Of a DNA stretch of 36,619 nt, positions 13,912-22,545 are shown piece by piece. The DNA comes from Amycolatopsis azurea DSM 43854 (lineage in GTDB: Bacteria; Actinomycetota; Actinomycetes; Mycobacteriales; Pseudonocardiaceae). The position numbers were made by a program, and so were the translations under genes. The DNA lies in the NCBI RefSeq assembly GCF_001995215.1, contig NZ_MUXN01000024.1, positions 25,386-62,004 of the forward strand, written 5' to 3'. Below the pieces are notes generated by a model. The model saw nothing but the letters and a program-made list of their open reading frames with translations, made no database searches and was not told the origin of the DNA. How positions within the stretch are numbered: the first letter of the stretch is position 1; every line of letters starts with the position of its first letter.

Positions 13912-15976
13912 CGACGCCGGGACCGGGAAACTGCTCTACCGCAAGAACCTGGTCAGCCACGCGAACGACGCCGATGGCGCCAAGGGCCTCGCGTGGGAGG
14001 CGCAGCCCGGCCCGCAGAAGCAGGTCAACCTGACCCAGAAGGGCTGGCTGCCCGCTGACGCCAAGACCCTGGACGGCAACGTCGCGCACGTCGCCGCCGA
14101 CGTCAACGGCGACCTGAAGTTCCAGCCGCAGGAAGAGATCGGGCCGAACACCGACGGCACCTACCGGTACAAGTTCACCGACTTCAACGCCGTCGTCGGA
14201 CCGCCGTGTTCGGCGGCGAGGCCGTGCTCCTGGGACCCGAAGACACCGGGCTCGTGGGCGAAGAACCGGGAACAGAACGCCGTGCAGGCGCTGGCCTACG
14301 TCGGCAGCTTCCACGACCACCTGGCCTCCTTCCCGATCGGGTTCACCCGCGAGGCGGGCAACTTCGAGAAGGTCGACGGCGACGCCGTCCAGGTCCACAC
14401 CCTGCTCGGCGCGCAGACGCCGGGCTACTACGACAACGCGTTCATGGGCACCCCGCCGGACGGCCAGGCGCCGACGATGGGGATGTTCCTGTTCCACGAC
14501 CCCCGCAACCCCGACGACCCGTTCCTCGCGGCGAACTCGGCCGACGACGCCACGATCATCCACCACGAGTACACCCACGGCCTGTCCAACCGGCTCGTCG
14601 TCGACGCGCAGGGCAACTCGACGCTGAACACCTTCCAGTCCGGCGCGATGGGGGAGGCGTGGAGCGACTGGTACGCCTTCGACCACCTCGTCGGGCGTAA
14701 CGCGATCAAGGACACCTCGGCGCCCGGCGAACTCCTCGGCGGCGACTACGTCAGCAACGGCGTCCCCCTCGCCCGGACCCAGCCGCTGGACTGCCCGGTC
14801 GGCGCCGGAGCGCCGCAGTGCCCCGGCACGCCCGGAGCCGGTCCCGGCGGCTACACCTACGGCGACCTCGGCCGGATCGTCGGCGGCGCGGAGGTGCACG
14901 CCGACGGCGAGATCTGGGCGAGCACGCTGTGGGACGTCCGCTCCGCGCTCGGGGTGCCGCTGACGCGCGCACTGGTCACCCGCGCGATGGAGCTTTCACC
15001 CGCGTCGCCGTCCTTCCTCGACATGCGGAACGCCATCCTGCAAGCCGACACGGTGATCAACGGCGGCCGCGCGCACGCCAAGCTGTGGAAGGCCTTCGCC
15101 GCCCGCGGCATGGGCTACTTCGCCGCGTCGATCACCGGCGCCGACACCCAGCCCGCCGAGGACTTCTCCACCCCGCCGCCCGCGGGAACCCCGACCGGGA
15201 CCGTGACCGGCAAGGTCACCAACCGCGATGACGGAACCCCGATCGCGGGCGTCGCCGTCCGGTTCGGCGGGCACGACTCCGGGTTCGGCGGCTCGCTGTC
15301 CGCGGTCACCGACGCCGCCGGCGTCTACACCATCCCCGGCGCGCTCCCAGGTACCTATCCGAAGGTCTACGCCTCCGGAGGCGGCACGGACGGAGAGACC
15401 CGCGCGGTCTCGGTGCGCTCGGGAACCACGAAGGTCGACTGGTCACTGCGGTTCAACTGGGCCTCCAGCGCAGCCGGTGCTGCCGTCGCCGGGTTCAACG
15501 GCGAGGACTTCACCCCGTACGGCTGCGGCCCCGGTGACCTGACCGCCTCGTCGGTGCTCGGCGGTGGCGGCTGGTCGACCGACAGGGTCGTCCGCCCCGA
15601 CGGCACGATCGAGACCCGGTTCGTGACGCTCAAGCTGGGCAAACCGGTCAACGTCAGCGCCATCGAGATCGACCCGTCCAACACCTGCGGCGACGACCCG
15701 CCCTCGGCGGCCAAGGACGTCACCGTCGAGACCTCGGTGGACGGCACGAACTGGGTGAAGGCGGGCACCGGCGACTTCAAACCCGCCGACCTGAACAAGC
15801 TCACCGCGCTCCAGCTCGCACCCGGCAGCGCCGCCGGGGTGAAGTTCGTGCGGCTCACCGTCTCGTCCAACCAGCTGTCGTTCTACCCGGACAAGACCTG
15901 CTCGCCGCAGCCCACCACGGCCGGGTGCCTCTACCTGGACGTGCAGAAACTGGCGGTGCGGGGCGCTCCCGCCTGA
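13907..15976 (+). CDS. M36 (fungalysin) metallopeptidase, catalytic part after frameshift
   Basis: 689 residues continuing the peptidase in the -1 frame. The zinc motif HEYTH is encoded at 14564-14578 and the third-ligand segment GEAWSDWYAFDH about 30 residues later, so the active site is intact. After the catalytic domain come a carboxypeptidase-regulatory-like beta-sandwich (TGTVTGKVTNRDDGTPIAGV, about 15195-15430) and a discoidin-like C-terminal domain (to PSAAKDVTVETSVDGTNWV and beyond). A GTG at 13907 overlaps the upstream TGA as GTGA, so coupled re-initiation is conceivable. However, this product would have neither signal peptide nor prodomain. The most likely reading is one secreted endopeptidase of about 927 residues split by a mutation or a base-calling error. 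Confidence 0.8.
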   Translation: MTDAGTGKLLYRKNLVSHANDADGAKGLAWEAQPGPQKQVNLTQKGWLPADAKTLDGNVAHVAADVNGDLKFQPQEEIGPNTDGTYRYKFTDFNAVVGPPCSAARPCSWDPKTPGSWAKNREQNAVQALAYVGSFHDHLASFPIGFTREAGNFEKVDGDAVQVHTLLGAQTPGYYDNAFMGTPPDGQAPTMGMFLFHDPRNPDDPFLAANSADDATIIHHEYTHGLSNRLVVDAQGNSTLNTFQSGAMGEAWSDWYAFDHLVGRNAIKDTSAPGELLGGDYVSNGVPLARTQPLDCPVGAGAPQCPGTPGAGPGGYTYGDLGRIVGGAEVHADGEIWASTLWDVRSALGVPLTRALVTRAMELSPASPSFLDMRNAILQADTVINGGRAHAKLWKAFAARGMGYFAASITGADTQPAEDFSTPPPAGTPTGTVTGKVTNRDDGTPIAGVAVRFGGHDSGFGGSLSAVTDAAGVYTIPGALPGTYPKVYASGGGTDGETRAVSVRSGTTKVDWSLRFNWASSAAGAAVAGFNGEDFTPYGCGPGDLTASSVLGGGGWSTDRVVRPDGTIETRFVTLKLGKPVNVSAIEIDPSNTCGDDPPSAAKDVTVETSVDGTNWVKAGTGDFKPADLNKLTALQLAPGSAAGVKFVRLTVSSNQLSFYPDKTCSPQPTTAGCLYLDVQKLAVRGAPA

Positions 15977-15993
15977 CCCGACGCCGTACGGCT

Positions 15994-16035
15994 CGTGAGT
16001 GGTGAGGACGGTTCTAACCGTCCTCACCACTCACG
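15994..16035 (+). terminator. 20-bp perfect hairpin after the M36 peptidase
   Basis: A perfect 20-bp stem (15994-16013 with 16016-16035) closes on a two-base centre, starting 18 nt after the stop codon. Its half-sequence CCACTCACGAC recurs at 38-48, 16256-16266 and 33801-33811, so it belongs to a dispersed gene-end repeat family. Confidence 0.75.
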
Positions 16036-16051
16036 ACACCGCGCTCCACCG

Positions 16052-16209
16052 AATTCGCGTGATCAGACACGTAACTCGCGTGCTCAGGGACGTAACTCGC
16101 GTGATTGGAGCCGGAACTCGCGTGATCAGACGGACGACACGACATCGTGGCCGGGACCGCCGCGAGTTCGCCGTCTGATCACGCGAGTCACGTCCCTGAG
16201 CACGCGAGT
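16052..16209. repeat. 21-bp repeat array with inverted half
   Basis: Four direct units sharing the core CTCGCGTG (TTCGCGTG in the first) lie with an exact 21-bp period (core TCGCGTG at 16055, 16076, 16097, 16118). Three inverted units follow with the same period (CGCGAG at 16161, 16182, 16203). Positions 16074-16105 and 16178-16209 are inverted copies with one mismatch in 32. Positions 16116-16133 and 16171-16188 are perfect over 18. Not CRISPR: there are no separate spacers. Confidence 0.85.
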
Positions 16210-16287
16210 CACGCCTTCGAGCCCGCCGGACGGGGGTCGATCACTGTGGACCCTGCCACTCACGACCCTCAGCAGTCCTGAGTGGCG

Positions 16288-16326
16288 TATGATCACCGGC
16301 ATCGGGGTAGAAACGTGCTGAGCACG
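16288..16326 (+). promoter_or_regulatory. Candidate promoter and palindromic operator of the MFS gene
   Basis: TATGAT (16288-16293) is a good -10 with no clear -35. Twenty bases downstream is the perfect palindrome CGTGCT-G-AGCACG (16314-16326), well placed for a TetR-like repressor acting on the early transcript region. No regulator gene is adjacent. Confidence 0.45.
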
Positions 16327-16353
16327 CGCATACACGAGATCGAATGATCCGTC

Positions 16354-16374
16354 ACTCCTTCACCTCGAAGGAGT
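16354..16374 (+). promoter_or_regulatory. Hairpin covering the MFS ribosome-binding site
   Basis: ACTCCTTC (16354-16361) pairs perfectly with GAAGGAGT (16367-16374) around a 5-nt loop. The 3' arm contains the Shine-Dalgarno AAGGAG (16368-16373) of the TTG start at 16381. The fold would hide the ribosome-binding site, a layout known from translationally attenuated resistance genes. Confidence 0.55.
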
Positions 16375-16380
16375 CGACCT

Positions 16381-17823
16381 TTGCGTTCCCCTGTTCAGAC
16401 CCACTCCCTGAAGGACGCGTGGCCTGCCCTCGCCGGGCTCTCGGCCGTGTTCCTGTTCGAGATGCTCGACAACTCGATCCTCAACGTCGCGTTGCCGACC
16501 ATCGGCCGCGAACTCTCCGCCTCGACGACCACCCTCCAATGGGTGACCGGGGTGTATTCCGTCGTGTTCGGCGGGCTGATGCTCGCCTTCGGCGCGCTGG
16601 CCGACCGCGTGGGCAGGCGCAAGATCATGCTCATCGGACTCGTGCTCCTCGCCGTGGCGAGCCTGGCGACGGCGTTCGTCACCGTCGCGTGGCAGCTCAT
16701 CGCCGTCCGGGCTGTCATGGGTGTCGCGGCGGCGATGACGACTCCGGGTTCGCTCGCCCTCGCGTTCCGCCTGTTCGACGACGACGTGCTGCGCGTCCGC
16801 GCGACCACGCTCATCTCGACCGTGGGCCTGGTCGGCCTCGCCCTCGGCCCCACCGCGGGCGGGCTCGCGCTGTCCGTCGCGCCGTGGCAGGCGCTGCTGC
16901 TGGTGAACGTGCCGGTCGCCGCGCTCGCGTTCCTCGGTATCCGGACCGGCATCCCCGCCGACGACCCCGCCGACCTGCACCGCGATCCGATCGACGTCGT
17001 GGGCGCCGTCCTGGGAACCGCGACGATCGTCCTCGCGCTGCTGGCCCCCACGCTCTTCGTCGAAGAAGGCACCGCGTCGGCCCTGCCGTGGACCGCCGCC
17101 GTGGCCGCGCTCGTCGTCGGAACCGGCTTCGTCCTGCGCCAGAAGAACGCCCGGCATCCGTTGCTGGACCTGAAACTCGTCGCCCGCCCGCTGGTGTCCA
17201 GCGGTCTGGCGCTCAAGGCCGCGACAGGCCTCGCGACCGCCGGGCTCAGCTACCTCGTGACGCTGCACCTCCAGTTCGGTCTCGGCTGGGCGCCCGCCCA
17301 AGCGGCGCTCGGGATGCTGCCCCAGGTCGTCGTCCTGATCGCCGGTGGCGCGCTCGTCTCCCCGTTGATGAAGCGTCTCGGGCTCACCAAGGCCGCCTGG
17401 CTCAGCGCCGGCGCGGTCGTGTGCGGGCTCGCCGTGTACACCGCGTTCGGCGGGCTCGGCTACGTCTGGATCGCCGTCGCGCTCGCCCTCGTCGCGGCGG
17501 GCATGCGCGTCGTCGGTGTCGTGGCGGGCACCAACGTCATGCGCGGCCTGCCCGAGAACCGGACCACCATCGGCGCCGCGCTCGTCGACACCGCCAGCGA
17601 GGTCACCACCGGGATCGGCATCGCGCTCAGTGGCACCATCCTGGCGCTGGTCTTCCCCGGCACCCTGACCGCGGCCCGGGGATCGGCCGACTTCCTCGCG
17701 GCGACCACCTACGCCGGGCTCGCGCTCACCGTGCTGTCCGCGGTCCTCGTCGGCTTCGGGATCCTTCGCGGCCGCCGTCCCGAGCGAACGGCCTCTAAGC
17801 AGAGCGTCCGCGGCGTGGTCTGA
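16381..17823 (+). CDS. DHA2-family MFS drug exporter
   Basis: 480 residues with about 14 transmembrane helices. Family motifs are seen: motif C-like FEMLDNSILNVALPTIGRELSAS in TM1, WVTGVYSVVFGGLMLAFGALADRVGRRK (motif A, about 54-81), and LALGPTAGGLALSV in TM5. This is the EmrB/QacA type of proton-driven multidrug efflux pump in the inner membrane. TTG 16381 is chosen because AAGGAG lies 7 nt upstream and the product begins just before TM1; no nearby ATG in this frame fits. The gene stands alone, between the 21-bp repeat array and a pair of long hairpins. An operator-like palindrome and an RBS-hiding hairpin suggest it is inducible. Confidence 0.9.
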   Translation: MRSPVQTHSLKDAWPALAGLSAVFLFEMLDNSILNVALPTIGRELSASTTTLQWVTGVYSVVFGGLMLAFGALADRVGRRKIMLIGLVLLAVASLATAFVTVAWQLIAVRAVMGVAAAMTTPGSLALAFRLFDDDVLRVRATTLISTVGLVGLALGPTAGGLALSVAPWQALLLVNVPVAALAFLGIRTGIPADDPADLHRDPIDVVGAVLGTATIVLALLAPTLFVEEGTASALPWTAAVAALVVGTGFVLRQKNARHPLLDLKLVARPLVSSGLALKAATGLATAGLSYLVTLHLQFGLGWAPAQAALGMLPQVVVLIAGGALVSPLMKRLGLTKAAWLSAGAVVCGLAVYTAFGGLGYVWIAVALALVAAGMRVVGVVAGTNVMRGLPENRTTIGAALVDTASEVTTGIGIALSGTILALVFPGTLTAARGSADFLAATTYAGLALTVLSAVLVGFGILRGRRPERTASKQSVRGVV

Positions 17824-17830
17824 AATCGGT

Positions 17831-17883
17831 GTTGCGAAAGCCACTTTCGCAACACTCAAGGTTGCGAAAGTGGCTTTCGCAAC
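17831..17883. terminator. Long palindromic repeat after the MFS gene
   Basis: 17831-17853 and 17861-17883 are exact 23-nt reverse complements (each beginning GTTGCGAAAG) separated by 7 nt, starting 8 nt after the stop codon. The same family occurs at 33952-34008. Likely a terminator and a dispersed repeat. Confidence 0.75.
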
Positions 17884-17949
17884 ACCGCCGGCACTCCACC
17901 TGCGCCCTCTGGGACGGACACCCCGACACCTTGCTTTACGCCTCTATGA

Positions 17950-18000
17950 ACATGAAGGCCCCCTTCCTTGCGTCAGGCGCAAGGAAGGGGGCCTTCATGT
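17950..18000. terminator. Long palindrome after the secreted GH92 gene
   Basis: A perfect 23-bp stem (17950-17972 with 17978-18000) has a TCAGG loop and core GAAGGCCCCCTTCC. It lies 14 nt beyond the stop codon of the minus-strand GH92 gene. A relative with the same core is at 33381-33423. Confidence 0.75.
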
Positions 18001-18013
18001 CCTTACCGGAGGA

Positions 18014-21000
18014 CTACAGCTTCGCGCACTGCCCGGCGGACGGGCCGCGGACGGTGTTCTGCAGGTCGTAGTCCGTCGGAGCGGGGGAGTTGGCCGCGCA
18101 CGCCAGAGGTCCGCCGATCGTGCTGGAAGTCAGCACCGGCCCCTTGTTGCCCGTCAACGCCACCGGTCCGCCGATCTCGGTCAGTTCGATCGAAACCGGC
18201 CCGGTCGCCCCGGTGATCGCCACCGGACCGCTCACCTTCGTCCGGTCCAGCACGATCTGCGCCGCACCCGTCGCCGTCAGCGGACCGGAGATCGACCCGC
18301 CGCGGACGATCAGGCTCGCGCCCGCCGCCACCGAAACCGGACCGGACACCGTCGCACCGTCCACACAGGTCACCCCGCTCCGCACGGTCAGCGGGCCCTT
18401 GCGCTCGCCGGCGACGGTCTGCGTGCACGCCGCGTCCGGCTTGCCCAGCACCTCGAACTCCGACAGCGACGCCTCCCCGCCCGTGGTCGCGGTGACCTCG
18501 AGCCGGTAGTAGGCGTAGTGCGCCGGGTTCGCGATCTTGAACGGCTTGGTCTGCTGACGCCACTGGAACGTCTGGTCGGTCCGCTGATCCGCGACCGCCC
18601 AAGTCTTCCCGTCGTAGGAGCCCTTCAGCACCCAGCTCTTCGCGTCGCCCGCGCCCTTGCCCGAAGTCAGCGTGTAATACGAACCCGCCTCGTTCGTCGA
18701 GGGCACCTGGTACTGGATCGGCGCCTTGACCTTCGCCTCGGTCCGCGACGTGTTGTCGAAGAACGCCGCGTCCGCGCCGGAGACCGGCTTGGTCAGGTCG
18801 TGCACCGGTGTCGGCACCGCGTCACCCTTGGTGATCGACTTCGGCGCGTCGTCCGGGCCGGTGCCCCACGACGACGGATTCGGGCCCATGTCGAAGTCGA
18901 GCGTGCCGCCATTGGCGATCGCCGAATGCGCCAGCGACGTCGAGGACTGCGCCTTGCCGTTGACCTTCAGGCCCTGCACGTAGACGTTCTTCGCGCTGTT
19001 CTTCGGCGCGTTGACCACGATCTTCTTGCCGCCGGGCAGGTTCACCGTCGCCTTGGTGAACAGCGGCGAGCCGATCGCGTAGTCCGAGCTGCCGACCTGC
19101 AACGGGTAGAAGCCCAGCATGCCGAACAGCCACCAGGCCGACTGCTCGCCGTTGTCCTCGTCACCGCCGTAGCCTTGACCGAGCTCGCTGCCGACGTACA
19201 GCCTGGCCAGCGCCTCGCGGACCTTCGCCTGCGTCTTCGACGGCTGACCCGCGTAGTCGTACATGTAGAGCGTGTGGTGCGCGGCCTGGTTCGAGTGGGC
19301 GTACATGCCCATCCGGACGTCCCGCGCCTCGGTCATCTCGTGGATGATCCCGCCGTAACTGCCGAACTTCAGCCCGGTCTCGGGCGTGGCGAAGAATTCG
19401 TCCAGTTTGGACGCCAGCCCCGCCTTGCCGCCGAACAGGTTCGCCAGTCCCTGACCGTCCTGCGGGACGGAGAACCGCATGCCCCACGCGTTGGTCTCGG
19501 TGTAGTCGATACCCCACACCTCCGGGTCGAACTTGTCCTTGGCGCGGGTGAACTTGCCCGCCGCGTCACGGCCCTGGAAGAAGCCGACACTCGGGTCGAA
19601 CACGTTCACGTACTGCGTGGCCCGCTCGGTGAAGTACCCGTAGTTGTCCAGGTACTCCTGCTTGCGCGGGTCGTTCGCCGGAGCCTCGTCGTACAGCTTC
19701 TTCGACATGTTCGCGATGGCGTTGTCGTTGACGTAGCCCTCGATCGCCCATGAGAAGCCGTGGTCCGCGGTGTTCGGCGCGTACCCGAGGAACGTGCCCT
19801 CGTCGATGCCCTTCCGGCCGACCGCGCCGTTCGGCGGGGTCACCGTGGCGTTCTTGACCGCCGAGTCGTACGCCGACTGGACGTCGAATCCCTTGACACC
19901 CTTGAGATACGCGTCCGCGAAGGCGGCGTCCGAACTCGTTCCGGTCATCAGGTCCGCGTAACCGGGGGAGGACCAGCGCGAGATCCAGCCGCCGTCGCGG
20001 TACTGCTGCACGAAACCGTCGACCAGCTTGCCGGTGGTGTCCGGGCTCAGCAGTGAATACGCCGACCACACCGTGCGATAGGTGTCCCAGAACCCGTTGT
20101 TGACGTAGAACTCGCCGTCGACCAGTTTCGCGCCGGTCTGCTTCGGCGTGTCCTGACCGGCCTTCGGCGACACCGGGCTCGCGTACTTCTTCACCGGCTT
20201 CTCGACCGTGCCGACGTTCTCGAAGCCCGAGTTCGGGTACAGGAACAGGCGGTACAGGTTGGAGTACAGCGTGATCAGCTGATCCTTCGACGCGCCCTCG
20301 ACCTCGACGACCTTGAGCTTCTCGTCCCAGGCCTTCGCCGCGGCCTCGCTCACCGACTCGACCGACGCGTTCGGGGCGAGTTCCTGCTGCATGTTCTTCT
20401 TCGCCTGATCGACGCTGATCAGCGAGGTCGCGATCCGCATGTTCACCGTCTTGTCGGTGCCCGCGTCGAACTTCAGGTAGCCGAGGACGTTGTCCCGCTT
20501 CTGGTCACCCGAACCGGTCGACAGCTTCGAACCGGCGGTCACCGGCTTGTCGAAGGTCGCGTAGACGAACATCCGCGTCGCACCGGCGGACAGCCCGCTC
20601 TTCACGTCGCTGTACCCGGTGATGGCCCGGCCCGCGGGGTCGAGGGTGAGCCCGCCGTTGTTGTTGACGTTGTCGAAGATCAGGTTCGAGTCCGCACCGG
20701 GGAACTTGAACCGGTACAGCGCCGCGTGATCGGTCGGCGCGACCTCGGTCTTGATCCCGTTCTCGAAGTCGACGCCGTAGTAGTGCGCCCGTGCCGTCTC
20801 GTTGGAGTGCTTGAACGGCAGCTTCCGTGCCTCACGGTCCGGGTTCGGCACACCGGACGCGGTCGAGGGCAGGAACTGGAAGGTCTGCCGGTCGGCCATC
20901 CACGGACTCGGCGCGTGGCTCGCGGAGAACGCCTGCAGCGCCGGGAGGTTCTGCTCGTTGTTGCGCGAGTGGTAGGAGTACATCCAGCTCAACGTGCCCG

Positions 21001-22336
21001 CGTCGGTCGTCGGGATCCAGAAGTTGAACCCGTGCGGCACCGCGGTCGCCGGCATGTTGTTGCCCCGCGAGAACGAGCCGTTCGACAGCGAACCGCGCGT
21101 GGTCAGCACGTTGTCGGACGGACGAAGGCTCGCCGGGGGCGTCGGCGTCGCGGACACCTTGATGTCGTCCAGCCAGCCCTGCAGCGAACCCGGGCCGGAC
21201 GGGTTGTCGTAGCCGACCAGGACCCGGTCGATCGTCTTGCCCTTCGCGACCACACCGATCTGCGAGCGGACCAGGTTCCACTGGTTGGTGTAGAGCACCT
21301 TGCTCGCGCCCTGTCCCTGCGGGGAAAGGCCGAAACCGTACTGGTCGACGGCGCCGAGCTGGCTCAGGTAGGTGCCGTCGGTGAACGCCAGGTCCACCGC
21401 GACGTTCGTGCTCGGGTACTTCAGGTCGCCGCGGATGAACTCCGGCTGCACCTTGTACGACAGCTCCGAGGTCGCCGCCACCGGGATGTCGACGTCGAAG
21501 ATCTTGTTGTACGACCAGCCGTGCCCCTGCGCCTTGTGGCTGCCGGAGTAGCGGAACGCCCGCGTGCCGGTGAACCCGACGCGGTTCTTGTTCGTGTAGC
21601 CGCCCGTCGGACCGCTGTCGGCGAAGCTGCGCATGTTCGGCAGCGCCGGCGGGGCCGGATCCTCGTTGGCCAGCAACAGCTCCGAGAGCTGCATGATGTC
21701 GCCGCCGTTGTTCTTCGTGACGTTGAGCCGGAAGAACTTGTAGGCCGCGCTCGCCGCGGGGAGGCGGTATTCCTTGGTCTGGAATCGATCCGAGAACTTC
21801 TGCCCGGACTGCTTGTCCAGTTCCGTCCAGGCCTGGCCGTCGGTGGAGCCCTGGAGCGTCCAGTCCTGCGGGTCGCGGTTGTCGAAGTCGTTCGCCGAGG
21901 ACAGCGCGTACCGGGTGATCGACGTCGGCTCGGACAGCGCGACCTGCGCCCAGCCGGTCGGGGTCCAGGCGAGCCACTTGGTGTCGGTCGAGCCGTCCAC
22001 CAGGTTCGACACGGCCTCGTTCGGGGTGTTCTCGCTGTTGGCGGAGGTTTCGGTGACCTTGCCACGGATGTCACCGGGGATGGTGGTGGCGTTCGCGCCG
22101 TCGACGCCGAAGGCCTTCGGCTTGCCTGACGGGTCGACGTCGACGGTGTCGCTCCACGTCGGCTGCGGTTCACCTTGTTCGAACGACGAGTAGAAGTCCG
22201 GCGGAACGTCTTCGGCCGCGCCGGTGGCCGGGAGGGCGACCAGCCCGGATACCACGACCGTGGCGCTCAGGAGGGTGCAGACCAATGGTCTGACGCTTCG
22301 GGGCATCGTTGCACCAATGCTTTCTCGCGGGGGCAT
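18014..22336 (-). CDS. Secreted GH92 alpha-mannosidase with beta-solenoid tail
   Basis: 1440 residues. Signal peptide (RPLVCTLLSATVVVSGLVALPATGAA) near residues 14-41. An F5/8-type discoidin domain spans about 85-230 (NLVDGSTDTKWLAW), then a beta-sandwich. The GH92 region spans about 410-1130 (RGNNMPATAVPHGFNFW, NNGFWDTYRTVWSAYSLL, GGDEDNGEQSAWWLFGMLGFYP). A second discoidin-like domain follows (about 1195-1297). Then come some 5-6 imperfect repeats of about 19 residues, each starting GP[VL] (for example GPVSVAAGASLIVRGGSIS), up to the C-terminus. The repeats look like a right-handed beta-solenoid. Expected role: removal of terminal alpha-mannose from extracellular glycans. An ATG at 22306 is an equally possible start; neither has a clear Shine-Dalgarno. 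It is divergent from a secreted esterase. Confidence 0.87.
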   Translation of the reverse strand: MPPRESIGATMPRSVRPLVCTLLSATVVVSGLVALPATGAAEDVPPDFYSSFEQGEPQPTWSDTVDVDPSGKPKAFGVDGANATTIPGDIRGKVTETSANSENTPNEAVSNLVDGSTDTKWLAWTPTGWAQVALSEPTSITRYALSSANDFDNRDPQDWTLQGSTDGQAWTELDKQSGQKFSDRFQTKEYRLPAASAAYKFFRLNVTKNNGGDIMQLSELLLANEDPAPPALPNMRSFADSGPTGGYTNKNRVGFTGTRAFRYSGSHKAQGHGWSYNKIFDVDIPVAATSELSYKVQPEFIRGDLKYPSTNVAVDLAFTDGTYLSQLGAVDQYGFGLSPQGQGASKVLYTNQWNLVRSQIGVVAKGKTIDRVLVGYDNPSGPGSLQGWLDDIKVSATPTPPASLRPSDNVLTTRGSLSNGSFSRGNNMPATAVPHGFNFWIPTTDAGTLSWMYSYHSRNNEQNLPALQAFSASHAPSPWMADRQTFQFLPSTASGVPNPDREARKLPFKHSNETARAHYYGVDFENGIKTEVAPTDHAALYRFKFPGADSNLIFDNVNNNGGLTLDPAGRAITGYSDVKSGLSAGATRMFVYATFDKPVTAGSKLSTGSGDQKRDNVLGYLKFDAGTDKTVNMRIATSLISVDQAKKNMQQELAPNASVESVSEAAAKAWDEKLKVVEVEGASKDQLITLYSNLYRLFLYPNSGFENVGTVEKPVKKYASPVSPKAGQDTPKQTGAKLVDGEFYVNNGFWDTYRTVWSAYSLLSPDTTGKLVDGFVQQYRDGGWISRWSSPGYADLMTGTSSDAAFADAYLKGVKGFDVQSAYDSAVKNATVTPPNGAVGRKGIDEGTFLGYAPNTADHGFSWAIEGYVNDNAIANMSKKLYDEAPANDPRKQEYLDNYGYFTERATQYVNVFDPSVGFFQGRDAAGKFTRAKDKFDPEVWGIDYTETNAWGMRFSVPQDGQGLANLFGGKAGLASKLDEFFATPETGLKFGSYGGIIHEMTEARDVRMGMYAHSNQAAHHTLYMYDYAGQPSKTQAKVREALARLYVGSELGQGYGGDEDNGEQSAWWLFGMLGFYPLQVGSSDYAIGSPLFTKATVNLPGGKKIVVNAPKNSAKNVYVQGLKVNGKAQSSTSLAHSAIANGGTLDFDMGPNPSSWGTGPDDAPKSITKGDAVPTPVHDLTKPVSGADAAFFDNTSRTEAKVKAPIQYQVPSTNEAGSYYTLTSGKGAGDAKSWVLKGSYDGKTWAVADQRTDQTFQWRQQTKPFKIANPAHYAYYRLEVTATTGGEASLSEFEVLGKPDAACTQTVAGERKGPLTVRSGVTCVDGATVSGPVSVAAGASLIVRGGSISGPLTATGAAQIVLDRTKVSGPVAITGATGPVSIELTEIGGPVALTGNKGPVLTSSTIGGPLACAANSPAPTDYDLQNTVRGPSAGQCAKL

Positions 22337-22391
22337 GCTGGGCGCCGCACAGGCAGGGGACCGGTGGCGCCAAGAGAGAAAAACTCGGGGG

Positions 22392-22405
22392 TGACATCGA
22401 TGTCA
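22392..22405. promoter_or_regulatory. Palindrome in the GH92/esterase divergent region
   Basis: The perfect 14-bp palindrome TGACATCGATGTCA contains, on the minus strand, the -35-like TTGACA (22406-22401) pointing to the GH92 gene. It is a candidate operator for both divergent genes. No matching -10 is obvious. The rest of 22337-22545 holds nothing else I recognise. Confidence 0.5.
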
Positions 22406-22545
22406 AGACACTCGGACAAACCTGGCCCGAACTGGACAACCCGGATGCCCCTGCGAGCCCTGCCGAAACACGGTGGACAACGCACAGCGGCCGGGCCAGG
22501 GTGAATGAGCCAACCAAGGCCGATCCTGGGAACTGGGGTGGGGAA

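Noticed and set aside
13901..13915. Programmed -1 frameshift in the M36 gene
   Set aside because: There is no X-XXY-YYZ slippery heptamer; the P-site tRNA could not re-pair one base back; and no stimulatory structure is obvious. Mutation or error is simpler.
13631..14899. Long minus-strand reading frame under the peptidase
   Set aside because: It is a third-position GC artefact opposite a well-supported gene and has no recognisable domains. The same applies to 16360-17859 minus, 8222-10351 plus, 10394-12313 plus, 20726-22129 plus and 26404-28299 plus.
16052..16209. CRISPR array
   Set aside because: The repeats are contiguous 21-mers without unique spacers, half of them are inverted, and no cas gene is present.
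16344..16380. Leader peptide (ATG at 16344) for translational attenuation of the exporter
   Set aside because: The reading frame runs on for hundreds of codons antagonistic to the real gene and has no Shine-Dalgarno. The hairpin is real but a leader peptide is not supported.
22278..22292. DasR-like operator CAGACCAATGGTCTG
   Set aside because: DasR sites have the arms in the opposite order (TGGTCT then AGACCA). This palindrome is inside the GH92 signal-peptide codons and may be chance.
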